A stretch of 64,000 nucleotides of DNA from Streptomyces sp. GS7 (GCF_009834125.1 NZ_CP047146.1:1233501-1297500); one strand, 5' to 3'; shown: positions 34,014-42,948, numbered from the stretch's first letter. Notes: generated from the sequence alone by a model not told the origin. Program-made: numbers and translations.

Positions 34014-34122
34014 ACTGCACCACCCGTCCGCCCCGTCGCAGCCCTCCCGAGGCGGGGGTCACCGCGCTCCGTGCGTCAACCGCGGACCGGAAAACCCGCC
34101 CGTATGGCGTACGGTGCCGCCC

Positions 34123-34815
34123 ATGGCAAGTGTGCTCGTGGTCGAGGACGACCAGTTCGTACGCTCGGCCCTCATCCGGCATCTGACCGACGCCGGCCAC
34201 ACGGTGCGCAGCGTCGGGACCGCCCTGGAGGCGCTGCGCGAGGTGGCGCACGTCGGCTTCGACGTCGTCATCCTCGACCTCGGCCTGCCCGATCTGGACG
34301 GGGGCGAGGCGCTGAAGATGCTGCGGGGGATCACCGACGTGCCCGTGATCATCGCGACCGCGCGGGACGACGAGGCCGAGATCGTACGGCTGCTGAACGA
34401 CGGCGCCGACGACTACCTCACCAAACCCTTCTCGGTGGAACACCTCTCCGCGCGGATGGCGGCCGTGCTGCGCCGCTCCCGGGCCGCCGCGGCCGGTGCG
34501 GAACCGCCCTCACGAGTGATCCGGGTCGGCGGTCTGTCCATCGACCCGCTGCGCCGCCAGGCCGATCTGGACGGCACCGCGCTCGACCTCACCCGCCGGG
34601 AGTTCGACCTGCTGGCCTTCCTCGCCGGGCGCCCCGGCGTCGTCGTCCCGCGCAGGGAACTGCTCGCCGAGGTCTGGCAGCAGTCCTATGGGGACGACCA
34701 GACCATCGACGTCCATCTGTCCTGGCTCCGCCGCAAACTGGGCGAAACCGCCGCCCGGCCGCGGTATCTGCACACCCTGCGCGGCGTCGGCGTGAAGCTG
34801 GAGCCACCCCGATGA
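34123..34815 (+). CDS. OmpR/PhoB-family response regulator
   Basis: 230 aa from the ATG at 34123. Receiver domain with acidic pair in 'VVEDDQF', phosphoacceptor Asp52 ('VILDLGLPD') and Lys101 ('YLTKPFS'); winged-helix output domain ~135-230 ('DLTRREFDLLAFLAG', 'VSWLRRKL'-like end). The cognate sensor kinase follows 88 bp downstream. Confidence 0.9.
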   Translation: MASVLVVEDDQFVRSALIRHLTDAGHTVRSVGTALEALREVAHVGFDVVILDLGLPDLDGGEALKMLRGITDVPVIIATARDDEAEIVRLLNDGADDYLTKPFSVEHLSARMAAVLRRSRAAAAGAEPPSRVIRVGGLSIDPLRRQADLDGTALDLTRREFDLLAFLAGRPGVVVPRRELLAEVWQQSYGDDQTIDVHLSWLRRKLGETAARPRYLHTLRGVGVKLEPPR

Positions 34816-34903
34816 GCCGGGGGCACGAGGCCGCCCGGCCGCGGACGGCGGTGCGCGCCGCACCGCCGCGCCTCGTGGGCGGAGCGGCGAAGGACCGGAC
34901 GCC

Positions 34904-36397
34904 GTGAGATGGGCCCTGGTCAAGGTGGCGCTGGCGGTCACCACGATGGTCGTGGTGGCGTTCGCGGTGCCGCTCGGGCTGGTCGTCAAGGAGATGGCCA
35001 GCGACCGCGCCTACTCCAACGCCGAGCGGCAGGCCGCCACCATCGGCCCGGTGCTCGCCATCACCACCGACCGCACGCAGCTGGAGCGGGCCGTCGCCAG
35101 CGCCGAGACCGGACCCGGCGGCCGGATCGGCGTCCACGTCCCGGCCGCCACCCAGGGCGGCACGCCCGCCGAGATCGGTACCTGCCGGGCCTCCCCGACG
35201 GACGTGGCCGCCGCCGTCAAGCTCGGCCGGGCCTCCATCGCACCGGTCCCCGGCGGCACTTCGCTGCTCCAGCCGACCGCCGTGGCCTCCGGCATCGCGG
35301 TCGTCGAGGTGTACGTGCCCGACGACGCTCTCACCAACGGCGTGACCACCTCCTGGGCGGTGCTGGCCGGCGTCGGTCTGGCGCTGGTCATCGGCTCGGT
35401 CGCGGTCGCCGACCGGCTCGGCACCCGCATGGTCCGCCCCGCCGAACGGCTGGCCGCCGCCGCCCACGACCTGGGCAGGGGCGGGCTCGCCGTCCGCGTC
35501 CCGGAGGACGGCCCCAGGGAACTGCGGTCCGCGGCCAGCGCCTTCAACTCCATGGCCGACCAGGTCGTCCAACTGCTGGCCAACGAGCGCGAGTTGGCCG
35601 CCGACCTCTCGCACCGGCTGCGCACCCCGCTGACCGTGCTGCGGCTGAACGCCGCCTCGCTCGGCGACGGCCCGGCCGCCGAGCAGACCCGGGCGGCCGT
35701 CGAGCAGCTGGAGCGCGAGGTCGACCAGATCATCCGCACCGCCCGCGCCCAGAAGGCGCACACCCGGCAGGCGGCCGCCGCGGCCGGCTGCGACGCCGCC
35801 GAGGTGATCCGCGAGCGGATGGACTTCTGGTCGGCGCTCGCCGAGGACGAGGACCGCACGGTCCGGGTCGCCGGCGCGGACCGCCCCGCCCGCGTCCCGG
35901 TCGCCCGCCCCGAACTCACCGCGGCCCTGGACGCGATGCTCGGCAACGTCTTCCGGCACACCCCCGAGGGCACCGCCTTCGCGGTGGACGTGCACCACGC
36001 CGACGAGGCGGTCATCGTGCTGGTCTCGGACGCCGGCCCCGGCATCGCCGACCCGGACGCGGCGCTGCGCCGCGGCTGGTCGGGGGGCGGGGGACGGGGG
36101 CACCGCCCAGCGGTAGCCGGGGGAGGTTCCACCGGCCTCGGCCTGGACATCGTGCGCCGGCTGGCCGAGTCCACCGGCGGCGACGTCCGGATCGGCCGCT
36201 CCGTCCTGGGCGGCACCGAGGTACGGGTCTGGCTGGCGCTGGACGGCCGGCGCGCCCCCCACGGCGTGCGCCGCGGCCACCGGCTGCGCCGCAGGCTCGG
36301 CGGCCGGGGCCTGGGCACCCGCGGGCGGCGGGCCGCGCGCACCGGCACGCGGGGCACCGGCAGGCCCGACGCCGGCCCGTCCGACGCCGGCGAGTGA
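34904..36397 (+). CDS. Two-component sensor histidine kinase with an in-frame insertion in the ATPase domain
   Basis: 497 aa, GTG start. Two membrane spans (~5-27 and ~145-165) enclose an extracytoplasmic sensor; HAMP follows, then the H-box 'ADLSHRLRTPLTVL' with phospho-His near 236, N-box 'MLGNVFRHTPEGT', G1 'VSDAGPGI', and G2 'GSTGLGLDIVRRL'. Between G1 and G2, in the ATP lid, ~14 residues ('GGGGRGHRPAVAGG') are encoded by a Streptomyces palindromic repeat. Relatives go straight from 'RGWSG' to 'GSTGLG'. Activity may be altered. The C-terminal 50 residues are Arg-rich. Confidence 0.88.
   Translation: MRWALVKVALAVTTMVVVAFAVPLGLVVKEMASDRAYSNAERQAATIGPVLAITTDRTQLERAVASAETGPGGRIGVHVPAATQGGTPAEIGTCRASPTDVAAAVKLGRASIAPVPGGTSLLQPTAVASGIAVVEVYVPDDALTNGVTTSWAVLAGVGLALVIGSVAVADRLGTRMVRPAERLAAAAHDLGRGGLAVRVPEDGPRELRSAASAFNSMADQVVQLLANERELAADLSHRLRTPLTVLRLNAASLGDGPAAEQTRAAVEQLEREVDQIIRTARAQKAHTRQAAAAAGCDAAEVIRERMDFWSALAEDEDRTVRVAGADRPARVPVARPELTAALDAMLGNVFRHTPEGTAFAVDVHHADEAVIVLVSDAGPGIADPDAALRRGWSGGGGRGHRPAVAGGGSTGLGLDIVRRLAESTGGDVRIGRSVLGGTEVRVWLALDGRRAPHGVRRGHRLRRRLGGRGLGTRGRRAARTGTRGTGRPDAGPSDAGE
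36084..36128. repeat. Palindromic repeat inserted in the kinase gene
   Basis: Contains GGGGGCACCGCCCAGCGGTA then GCCGGGGGAGG, a form I recognise as a common short Streptomyces intergenic palindrome. Here it is in frame in the ATP-lid coding region. Confidence 0.65.
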
Positions 36398-36589
36398 CGG
36401 GCCGGTGACGCGCAATGGGTCGCCGGGGCGCGGCTCTTAACCACCCCCTTCCGCTTCCTTAAGGCGGCCATAATTCCGCCAACCGCCGTACGGATCCCGG
36501 CATTTGTCCGTTTCGCTGCCGCTAGCGTGCGGGACGCACCACGGTGCACCCCCCTCCGGCTCCCCCCACGTGAGACAGGCAGGCACGAG

Positions 36590-37630
36590 ATGAGTTCCTC
36601 GGCACACCGCCGGCGTACGGGCCGCACGGCCAGGCTGATTGGGACGGCGGTGGCCGGCACGCTGGCGGCCGGCGGCGCGTTCGCCGTCGCCGGCTCCGCG
36701 ATGGCCAGCAAGGCACCGAAGCCGGCCGCCGCCGCGAAGGCCGGCTTCGCCCCGTTCGTCGACACCTCCCTCACCCCCGCCTACGACCTCGCCGACACCG
36801 CCAAGAAGACCGGGGTGAAGAACTTCAACCTCGCCTTCATCACCTCCGGCGGCGGCTGCACCCCCAAGTGGGGCGGCTCCGGCGACCTCGGCAGCGACGC
36901 GGTGGCCAAGCAGATACCGGACCTGCGCAAGGCCGGCGGCGACGTCCGGGTCTCCTTCGGCGGCGCCAACGGCACCGAGCTGGGCGCCGCCTGCTCCTCC
37001 GCCGCGGAGCTGGCAGCCGCGTACGGCAAGGTCATCGACCAGTACAAGCTCACCAAGGTCGACTTCGACATCGAGGGCGGCGCGCTGCCCGACACCGCCG
37101 CCAACACCCGCCGCGACCAGGCCGTCGCCCAGCTCCAGAAGCAGCACCCCGGCCTGGACGTCTCCTTCACCCTCCCGGTCATGCCCGAGGGCCTCACCCA
37201 GGACGGCGTCACCCTGCTCACCGGCGCCAAGAAGGACGGCGTCAAGATCTCCGCCGTCAACATCATGGCGATGGACTACGGCTCCTCCTACAGCGGCAGC
37301 ATGGGCGGCTACGCCACCCAGGCCGCCACCGCCACCCAGGCCCAGCTCAAGAAGGCCCTCGGACTGAGCGACGCGGACGCCTGGAAGAGCGTCGCGGTGA
37401 CCCCGATGATCGGCGTCAACGACGTCCAGAACGAGGTCTTCAAGCCCGCCGACGCCGCCACACTGGTGAAGTTCGCCCAGAGCAAGCACCTGGCCTGGCT
37501 GTCCATGTGGTCCGCCACCCGCGACAAGCCGTGTCCCGGCGGCTCCTCCAACTCCGCCCAGCCGACGTGCAGTTCCATCGCCCAGTCGCCGCTGGACTTC
37601 ACCAAGGCGCTCGGCGCCTACACCGGCTGA
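36590..37630 (+). CDS. Secreted chitinase, GH18
   Basis: 346 aa from the ATG at 36590. Signal peptide 'TAVAGTLAAGGAFAVAGSAMA'-like (~22-42). The GH18 barrel shows 'GGDVRVSFGGANGTE' and the catalytic 'VDFDIEGG' with general acid Glu162 and Asp158/Asp160, then 'ISAVNIMAMDYG'. There is no carbohydrate-binding module; it hydrolyses chitin outside the cell, feeding GlcNAc pathways together with the hexosaminidase at 46975. Upstream AT-rich patches (36437-36480) are likely promoter; the classic chitinase direct repeats were not seen. Confidence 0.88.
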   Translation: MSSSAHRRRTGRTARLIGTAVAGTLAAGGAFAVAGSAMASKAPKPAAAAKAGFAPFVDTSLTPAYDLADTAKKTGVKNFNLAFITSGGGCTPKWGGSGDLGSDAVAKQIPDLRKAGGDVRVSFGGANGTELGAACSSAAELAAAYGKVIDQYKLTKVDFDIEGGALPDTAANTRRDQAVAQLQKQHPGLDVSFTLPVMPEGLTQDGVTLLTGAKKDGVKISAVNIMAMDYGSSYSGSMGGYATQAATATQAQLKKALGLSDADAWKSVAVTPMIGVNDVQNEVFKPADAATLVKFAQSKHLAWLSMWSATRDKPCPGGSSNSAQPTCSSIAQSPLDFTKALGAYTG

Positions 37631-37646
37631 TCCCGACCCCCCACAC

Positions 37647-37671
37647 CGGTCCGGGCCCCCGCCCCGGACCG
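37647..37671 (+). terminator. Terminator after chitinase
   Basis: CGGTCCGGG / CCCGGACCG, 9-bp stem, 16 bases past the stop. Confidence 0.65.
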
Positions 37672-37745
37672 CCCCGGCGGGGTGCGGCGGTTCCCCCCCC
37701 ACCCGCTGCGCCCCGCCACCACGGGCCCGCGAGGGCGGGAGACGG

Positions 37746-38657
37746 TCAGCTCCCGCCCCGTACGGCGGCCCGGAACGCGATCGGCGTCGTCCCGGCCTGC
37801 CGCTGGAAGAACTTGCTGAAGTTGGTGGCGTCCGCGAACCCCAGCCGGACCGCGATCCGGGCCGCCGACTGGTCGCCGTGCGCCAGCAGCCGCTTGGCCT
37901 CCAGGGCCACCCGGCGGTCGATGAACTCCTTCGCCCCGACCCCCGCCGCCGCCTCGGTGGCCCGGGACAGGGTGCGCGGCGCGTAGCCCAGCGTGCGGGC
38001 GTAGTCGCCGACCCGGCGGCTGCGGGTGAAGTCCCGCTCCACCGCGTCCCGGAACCGCAGATACGTCTCGCTCGCCCCGCAGCCCTCCGCGCCGTCCGCC
38101 CCGTCCGCCGCCCCGCCCGGATGCGCGGCCCGCAGCACCAGCACGGCCAGCAGATGCCGCAGCACGTCCAGGTGCACCTCCAGCGGCAGTCCGCCCAGCG
38201 CCGCGAACTCCCGGTGCAGCTGCCCCATCGCCTCGTCGAGCGCCCGCGCCGCCGCACCCTGCGGATGCCGTACGGCGGGCCCGTACCAGTCCTCGACGCG
38301 GGCCGCGGCGGCGGTCGCCGGGTCCAGGAAGCCGGACTCGAAGAGCACCAGCCGCCCCTCGGCGCCCGTCAGGTCCCCGAAGTGCTGCACCTGCCCGGGG
38401 CGCGACCACAGCAGGTCCCCCGGCGCGAGAACGTGCTCCCGGAAGTCGACGCTGTGCACCAGCCGCCCGCTGTCGACGGCCAGCAGATGGTGGAACCCGG
38501 GGCGGTGCGGGGTCGACAGCTGACAGGCGGCGGCCCGCCCGCGCAGCTCGGCGAGGGTCATCACCTCCACCCCGGCGGGCCGGCCGGCCGGTGCGGAGAA
38601 GACCACCTCGCGGATCTCCCCTTCGTCCTCTCGGGGGTCCTGTCGGTTTTTCACCAT
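37746..38657 (-). CDS. AraC-family transcriptional regulator
   Basis: 303 aa from the ATG at 38657. N-terminal cupin-like effector domain ('HHLLAVDSGRLVHSVDF', 'LAPGDLLWSRPGQVQHFG') and C-terminal double HTH (~205-300: 'RVGDYARTLGYAPRTLSRAT', 'RIAVRLGFADATNFSKFFQR'). Divergent from the NAD(P)-binding protein gene across 162 bp, its probable target. Confidence 0.85.
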   Translation of the reverse strand: MVKNRQDPREDEGEIREVVFSAPAGRPAGVEVMTLAELRGRAAACQLSTPHRPGFHHLLAVDSGRLVHSVDFREHVLAPGDLLWSRPGQVQHFGDLTGAEGRLVLFESGFLDPATAAAARVEDWYGPAVRHPQGAAARALDEAMGQLHREFAALGGLPLEVHLDVLRHLLAVLVLRAAHPGGAADGADGAEGCGASETYLRFRDAVERDFTRSRRVGDYARTLGYAPRTLSRATEAAAGVGAKEFIDRRVALEAKRLLAHGDQSAARIAVRLGFADATNFSKFFQRQAGTTPIAFRAAVRGGS

Positions 38658-38819
38658 CACCCGTCGCCTCGTTACCCCGGAATCTCCCGTTGATACCCCT
38701 AGCGTAGGAGACGTCAGCACGACTGATGGCGGAAAACGGCAGCCGCACCGCGGAGGCCGGAACACCGCGGTCCGCACGGGCACACCTCGCCCCCCACCGA
38801 ACCACCGGGAGTACCCACC

Positions 38820-39470
38820 ATGTCCAAGATCGCTCTCTTCGGGGCCACCGGCACCATCGGCAGCCGCATCCTCGACGAGGCGCTGCGCCGCGGCCACCAG
38901 GTCATCGCGGCCGTCCGCGACCCCGCGAAGGTCACCACGACCCACCCGGCCCTCACCGTGACCTACGGCGACGTGCTCGACCCGGAATCCGTCGCCGAGG
39001 TCGCCAAGGGCCAGGACGCGGTGGTCAGCGCGGTCGGCGGCGGCGACGGCCCGGGCCACATCGCCACCATCCGGCCCGCCGCCGAGGCCCTGGTCGAGGG
39101 CCTGCGCATGCTGGGCGGGGAGATGCCCCGACTGATCGCGGTCGGGGGCGCCGGCTCGCTCCGCAAGCCCGACGGCATCCAGGTCTGGGACACCGAGGGC
39201 CTGCCGGTCCCCCTGCTCCAGATCATGCACGCGCACGGCGACGCCCTCGACTTCTACCGCACCGTCTCCGACGTCCGCTGGACCAACATCAGCCCGGCCG
39301 CGACCATCGAGCCCGGCGAGCGGACCGGTACCTACCGCACCGCCCTCGAAGACCTGATCGTCGCCGAGGACGGCAGCAGCCGGATCTCCGCCGAGGACTA
39401 CGCGGTCGCCCTCCTCGACGAGGTCGAGCGGCCCGGCCACCTCGGCGAGCGCTTCACCGTCGGCTACTGA
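38820..39470 (+). CDS. NAD(P)-binding Rossmann protein (NmrA/SDR-like)
   Basis: 216 aa. Dinucleotide-binding 'FGATGTIGSRI' (7-17) near the N-terminus and 'VTYGDVLDPESVAEVAKGQD' typical of atypical SDRs; no YxxxK active site, so it is NmrA-like or a reductase of the NAD(P)H-binding type. Divergent from the AraC regulator. The last 15 bases including the stop codon are tandemly duplicated (39456-39485), leaving a second stop just downstream. Confidence 0.82.
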   Translation: MSKIALFGATGTIGSRILDEALRRGHQVIAAVRDPAKVTTTHPALTVTYGDVLDPESVAEVAKGQDAVVSAVGGGDGPGHIATIRPAAEALVEGLRMLGGEMPRLIAVGGAGSLRKPDGIQVWDTEGLPVPLLQIMHAHGDALDFYRTVSDVRWTNISPAATIEPGERTGTYRTALEDLIVAEDGSSRISAEDYAVALLDEVERPGHLGERFTVGY

Positions 39471-39485
39471 ACCGTCGGCTACTGA
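39456..39485. repeat. 15-bp tandem duplication at a gene's stop codon
   Basis: ACCGTCGGCTACTGA occurs twice head to tail, identical. Confidence 0.95.
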
Positions 39486-39548
39486 GCGCCAACGCCCGCG
39501 CCCGGCCCGGGAAGCGCTTCCGGAAAACAGTGTTCCCGGAAAACACTC

Positions 39549-39578
39549 AAGGCCCCCGATCCGAAGATCGGGGGCCTT
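39549..39578. terminator. Terminator between NAD(P)-binding gene and tRNA-His
   Basis: AAGGCCCCCGATC / GATCGGGGGCCTT, perfect 13-bp stem with CGAA loop; T-rich on the plus side, A-rich on the other, so it works in both directions. Confidence 0.92.
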
Positions 39579-39583
39579 GTTGC

Positions 39584-39660
39584 TGGGGTGAGTAACGGGA
39601 CTCGAACCCGCGACATCCTGGACCACAACCAGGTGCTCTACCAGCTGAGCTATACCCACC
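39584..39660 (-). tRNA. tRNA-His (anticodon GTG)
   Basis: Minus-strand cloverleaf with acceptor GTGGGTA/TACTCAC, an encoded extra G at -1 opposite C73 (the tRNA-His identity pair), anticodon GTG in 'TTGTGGT', T-arm 'GGGTTCGAGTCCC', and an encoded CCA. Confidence 0.97.
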
Positions 39661-39726
39661 AAGACCGGTGCTGTGTGGTTCCTTTTCCCCACCGGCTGAG
39701 AAAAAGTGTACAGGCTCCGGAGGGGT

Positions 39727-39761
39727 GCTCGCTCCCAGGTTTGGTGTCCCCGGGAGCGAGC
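39727..39761 (-). terminator. Terminator of the adpA-ornA operon
   Basis: GCTCGCTCCC / GGGAGCGAGC with a 15-base loop, directly after the ornA stop codon. Confidence 0.8.
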
Positions 39762-39765
39762 TGGA

Positions 39766-40386
39766 TCACGCTCCTGCCGACTCCGGATCGGCGGACAGCT
39801 TGTGCTTGGCCGCGATGGCCTTCGCGGTCTCCGAGTCGGGCCCGGGCTGCGGCACGAAGACAGCCTCCCGGTAGTAGCGCAGTTCCGCGATGGATTCCCG
39901 GATGTCCGCCAGTGCCCGGTGATTGCCGTTCTTGTCCGGACTGTTGAAGTACGCCCGCGGGAACCAGCGCCGGGCCAGTTCCTTCACGGACGAGACATCG
40001 ACGATCCGGTAGTGCAGATAGCTCTCCAGCGTCGGCATGTCGCGCAGCAGGAAGCCGCGGTCCGTACCGACGGAGTTTCCGCACAGCGGCGCCTTCCCCG
40101 GCTCCGGCACATGCTGCTTGATGTACTCCAGCACCTGTGCCTCGGCCGCTTCCAGCGTCGTGCCGCCGTCCAGCTCGGCCAGCAGCCCGGAGGCGGTGTG
40201 CATCTGCCGCACCACCTCCGGCATGGTGGTCAGCGCCTCGGCCGGGGGGCGGATCACCACATCCACCCCGTCACCCAGCACGTTCAGTTCCGAGTCGGTG
40301 ACCAGGGCGGCCACCTCGATAAGCGCGTCACTCGCCAGCGAGAGTCCGGTCATCTCGCAGTCGATCCACACCATGCGATCGTTCAT
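39766..40386 (-). CDS. ornA: Oligoribonuclease
   Basis: 206-aa 3'-5' exonuclease of the DEDDh group that degrades 2-5 nt RNAs and pGpG from c-di-GMP breakdown. Active residues: Asp9 and Glu11 in '[10 protein letters not shown]', later Asp in '[11 protein letters not shown]', and His/Asp in '[12 protein letters not shown]'. It starts five bases after the adpA stop codon, matching the conserved adpA-ornA operon of Streptomyces; loss of ornA is known to impair aerial growth. Its expression probably shares the fate of adpA, which carries an IS element at its start. Confidence 0.95.
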   Translation of the reverse strand: MNDRMVWIDCEMTGLSLASDALIEVAALVTDSELNVLGDGVDVVIRPPAEALTTMPEVVRQMHTASGLLAELDGGTTLEAAEAQVLEYIKQHVPEPGKAPLCGNSVGTDRGFLLRDMPTLESYLHYRIVDVSSVKELARRWFPRAYFNSPDKNGNHRALADIRESIAELRYYREAVFVPQPGPDSETAKAIAAKHKLSADPESAGA

Positions 40387-40391
40387 ACGTC

Positions 40392-41678
40392 TCACCCTAC
40401 GGGGCGTTCCCGCTGGCCGGGGAGTACGGGGCGGCCGGCCCCGCGGCCGACCGGGGTCTCCGGCAGCCGTGCGGCGTACGCGTCGGGCTGCGGCTTGCCC
40501 GGGTCCGCCGCCTCGGCGGTGAGCCCGTGCCCGGCCAGCGCGGCGGCGGCGAACCGCTCCGCGCCGCCGGCCGCCAGCGACGTCCGCTCGCGCTCCAGCC
40601 GCTCGGCGCGCTCCGGCCGCTCGGCCCTGAGCGCGGGCTCCGGGGCGCCGTTCTGCGGCCGGCGCGCGCGGTACGCCGCGCGGTAGGCCGCGGGCGAGGC
40701 GCCCAGCTGCCGCCGGAAGTGGCCGCGCAGCGCGACCGGCGAGCGGAACCCGCAGCGCCCGGCGACCTCGTCCACCGAATAGTCGGAGGTCTCCAGCAGC
40801 CGCTGGGCCTGCAGCACCCGCTGGGTGATCAGCCACTGCAGGGGAGCGCTCCCCGTGAGGGAGCGGAAGCGCCGGTCGAAGGTGCGCCGGCTCATGTACG
40901 CGCGGGCCGCCAGCGTCTCCACGTCGAACTGCTCGTGGAGGTGCTCCAGCGCCCAGGCGACGACCTCGGCGAGCGGGTCGGCGCCGATCTCCTCTGGTAA
41001 CGACCTGTCCAGGTAGCGCTGGTGCCCCATGTCCGAGGCGGTCCGGCGCGGCGGTACGACCAGCCGGCGGGCCAGCGCGTTGGCCGCGTCGGCGCCGTGG
41101 TCGGTGCGCACGATGTGCAGGCACAGGTCGATCCCGGCGGCCGTCCCCGCGGAGGTGAGCACGTCGCCGTCGTCGACGAAGAGCTCGCGCGGGTCCACAT
41201 GGACGGACGGATAACGCTTGGCGAGCGTCGGCGCGTACATCCAGTGGGTCGTGGCCGGCCGGCCGTCGAGCAGTCCGGCCGCGGCGAGGACGAACGCCCC
41301 CGTGCACAGCCCGACGATCCGGGCCCCCTCTTCATGCGCGCGGCGCAGCGCGTCGAGCGCCGCGGGCGGTGGGGCCTGGGTGATGGAACGCCAGGCCGGT
41401 ACGACGACCGTCCCGGCACGGGAGATCGCCTCCAGCCCGTAGGGGGCTGACAGTTCGAGCCCCCCGGTCGTGCGCAAAGGCGCATCTTCGCCCGCGCACA
41501 CAAGAAGCCGGTACCTCGGAACGCCTGCGTCTTGGCGGTCGATGCCGAAGACCGAGAGCGGAATGGAGCTCTCGAAAATGGGGCCGCCGCTGAAGAGGAG
41601 CACCGCGACTATTTCGCGGCGTCGTCGGGCGGCGAGCTTGCGTGCGGCATCTGGTACGGCAGCGGAGTCCTGGCTCAT
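40392..41678 (-). CDS. adpA: AdpA, AraC-family master developmental regulator (TTA-containing, IS at 5' end)
   Basis: 428 aa. N-terminal DJ-1/PfpI-like dimerisation domain (~20-190, '[20 protein letters not shown]') and AraC HTH domain (~245-345, '[20 protein letters not shown]', '[20 protein letters not shown]'); a low-complexity tail follows. Nearly unmistakable AdpA. Leu227 in 'DRSLPEE' is encoded by TTA (41000-40998), the expected bldA-dependent codon. The ATG at 41678 is fixed by homology. An IS5-family element begins eight bases upstream, cutting the gene from its native G-rich ribosome binding site and promoter; the IS end supplies AGGAG eleven bases before the ATG. Confidence 0.97.
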   Translation of the reverse strand: MSQDSAAVPDAARKLAARRRREIVAVLLFSGGPIFESSIPLSVFGIDRQDAGVPRYRLLVCAGEDAPLRTTGGLELSAPYGLEAISRAGTVVVPAWRSITQAPPPAALDALRRAHEEGARIVGLCTGAFVLAAAGLLDGRPATTHWMYAPTLAKRYPSVHVDPRELFVDDGDVLTSAGTAAGIDLCLHIVRTDHGADAANALARRLVVPPRRTASDMGHQRYLDRSLPEEIGADPLAEVVAWALEHLHEQFDVETLAARAYMSRRTFDRRFRSLTGSAPLQWLITQRVLQAQRLLETSDYSVDEVAGRCGFRSPVALRGHFRRQLGASPAAYRAAYRARRPQNGAPEPALRAERPERAERLERERTSLAAGGAERFAAAALAGHGLTAEAADPGKPQPDAYAARLPETPVGRGAGRPVLPGQRERPVG

Positions 41679-41683
41679 GGCAC

Positions 41684-42607
41684 TTAGGACTCCTAGCAAA
41701 ATGAGCTGTACTGCCTTGGAATGACAGGCCGTCAGCCGGTGTTGTGCCTCTGTCTGGTGTTGTGGTGGGGGCGTTGGGCATGGTGCAGCGGAGGCCGTGG
41801 GAAGTCGAGGACGGGTTGTGGGAGCGGATTGCCGGGCTGCTGCCGGTGATTGAGCGCCGCGTGAGGTATCCGGGTCGCAAACGGCTCGATGACCGGCGGG
41901 TGCTGAGCGGGATCCTGTTCGTGCTGTACACCGGCATCCCTTGGGAGTTCCTGCCCCAGGAGCTGGGATACGGCTCGGGCAGCACGTGCTGGCGCAGGCT
42001 GCGCGACTGGCATCAGGCCGGGGTGTGGCAGGCTCTTCACGAACTGCTGCTGGCCGAGCTACGTGCGGCCGGGCTGCTGGACTTCTCCCGGGCCGCGGTC
42101 GACGGCTCCCATCTGCGGGCGATGAAGGGCGGCGCGAAGACCGGGCCCTCACCGGTGGATCGGGGAAAGACAGGCAGCAAGCACCACGTGATCACCGAAG
42201 CGCACGGCATCCCGCTGGCGGCCACGCTCACAGGCGGAAACCGCCACGACGTCACCCAGCTCATGCCGCTGGTCCACGCCATACCGGCCGTCAAAGGCAA
42301 GCGGGGGCGCCCCCGAAAGCGCCCCGACGCTCTGTTCGCCGACCGCGCCTACGACTCCGACACCTACCGCCGCGAACTGCGCGAGGTGGGCATCCGCCCC
42401 CTCATCGCCCGCCGCGGCACCCAGCACGGCTCCGGTCTGGGCATTCACCGATGGGTCGCCGAAGCAGCCTTCGCCCTCCTGCACTGGTTCCGGCGCCTGC
42501 GCATCCGCTGGGAGATCAGAGAAGACCTCCACGAAGCTTTCCTCATCCTCGGCTGCAGCATCATCTGCTGGCGACGCCTGAAAACCTCATTTTGCTAGGA
42601 ATCCTTA
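41684..42607. mobile_element. IS5-family insertion sequence with TTA target duplication
   Basis: Element 41687-42604 (918 bp). Ends GGACTCCTAGCAAAATGAG and, on the other strand, GGATTCCTAGCAAAATGAG match at 18 of 19 positions, forming terminal inverted repeats; TTA flanks both sides (41684-41686, 42605-42607) as the target duplication. One intact transposase gene nearly fills it. Complete ends, intact duplication and an undamaged reading frame indicate a recent insertion. It lies between the adpA start codon and the adpA leader. Confidence 0.95.
41780..42598 (+). CDS. IS5-family DDE transposase
   Basis: 272 aa from the ATG at 41780. DUF4096-like N-terminus ('LWERIAGLLPVIERR') and DDE catalytic core: 'AAVDGSHLRA', 'LFADRAYDSDTYRREL', and the Glu in 'HRWVAEAAFALLHWFRRLRI'. 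Single uninterrupted frame, no programmed frameshift. Transcribed away from adpA; its read-through would run antisense into the adpA leader. Confidence 0.93.
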   Translation: MVQRRPWEVEDGLWERIAGLLPVIERRVRYPGRKRLDDRRVLSGILFVLYTGIPWEFLPQELGYGSGSTCWRRLRDWHQAGVWQALHELLLAELRAAGLLDFSRAAVDGSHLRAMKGGAKTGPSPVDRGKTGSKHHVITEAHGIPLAATLTGGNRHDVTQLMPLVHAIPAVKGKRGRPRKRPDALFADRAYDSDTYRRELREVGIRPLIARRGTQHGSGLGIHRWVAEAAFALLHWFRRLRIRWEIREDLHEAFLILGCSIICWRRLKTSFC

Positions 42608-42948
42608 AGCCCCCCTCGGTCGTCTCGCCCTCGCGGTCCTGCACAGTTCCCCCGCCGTAGCTACCAAGATCGAATCTACTGTGTCCCGTGAGGATGGATG
42701 GCCAAGTTCACCACCCACTGGTATGTCGATATGGCAACTTGGCGCGAAGCATTCGATCACGAAGCGTTCCACTCGTCGGGCCTGCATGGGAAGTACGCGT
42801 CTCGGCTCTGCCCGTTCGCAGTAGGGCACAACCATGCCCAGCGGTCCTTTCCGCCCTGCTCACACCAGGGTTGAGGGGGGTCGGGGGCAAGGGGTGGGTA
42901 CCGGCTGGAAGTTGGCTGAAAACGGTCGTGCGCAGACTTGCGGGCGCC
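42608..42948 (-). promoter_or_regulatory. Displaced adpA ribosome binding site and leader
   Basis: Minus-strand sequence CGAGGGGGGCTTAA just right of the IS rejoins GTGCCATG left of it, so before insertion GAGGGGGG stood ten bases ahead of the adpA ATG. The ~340 bp shown here and more to the right are the long adpA upstream region. TGGCGCGAAG (42740-42749) matches nine of ten positions of the AdpA consensus TGGCSNGWWY. No gene seen in this stretch. Confidence 0.65.
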
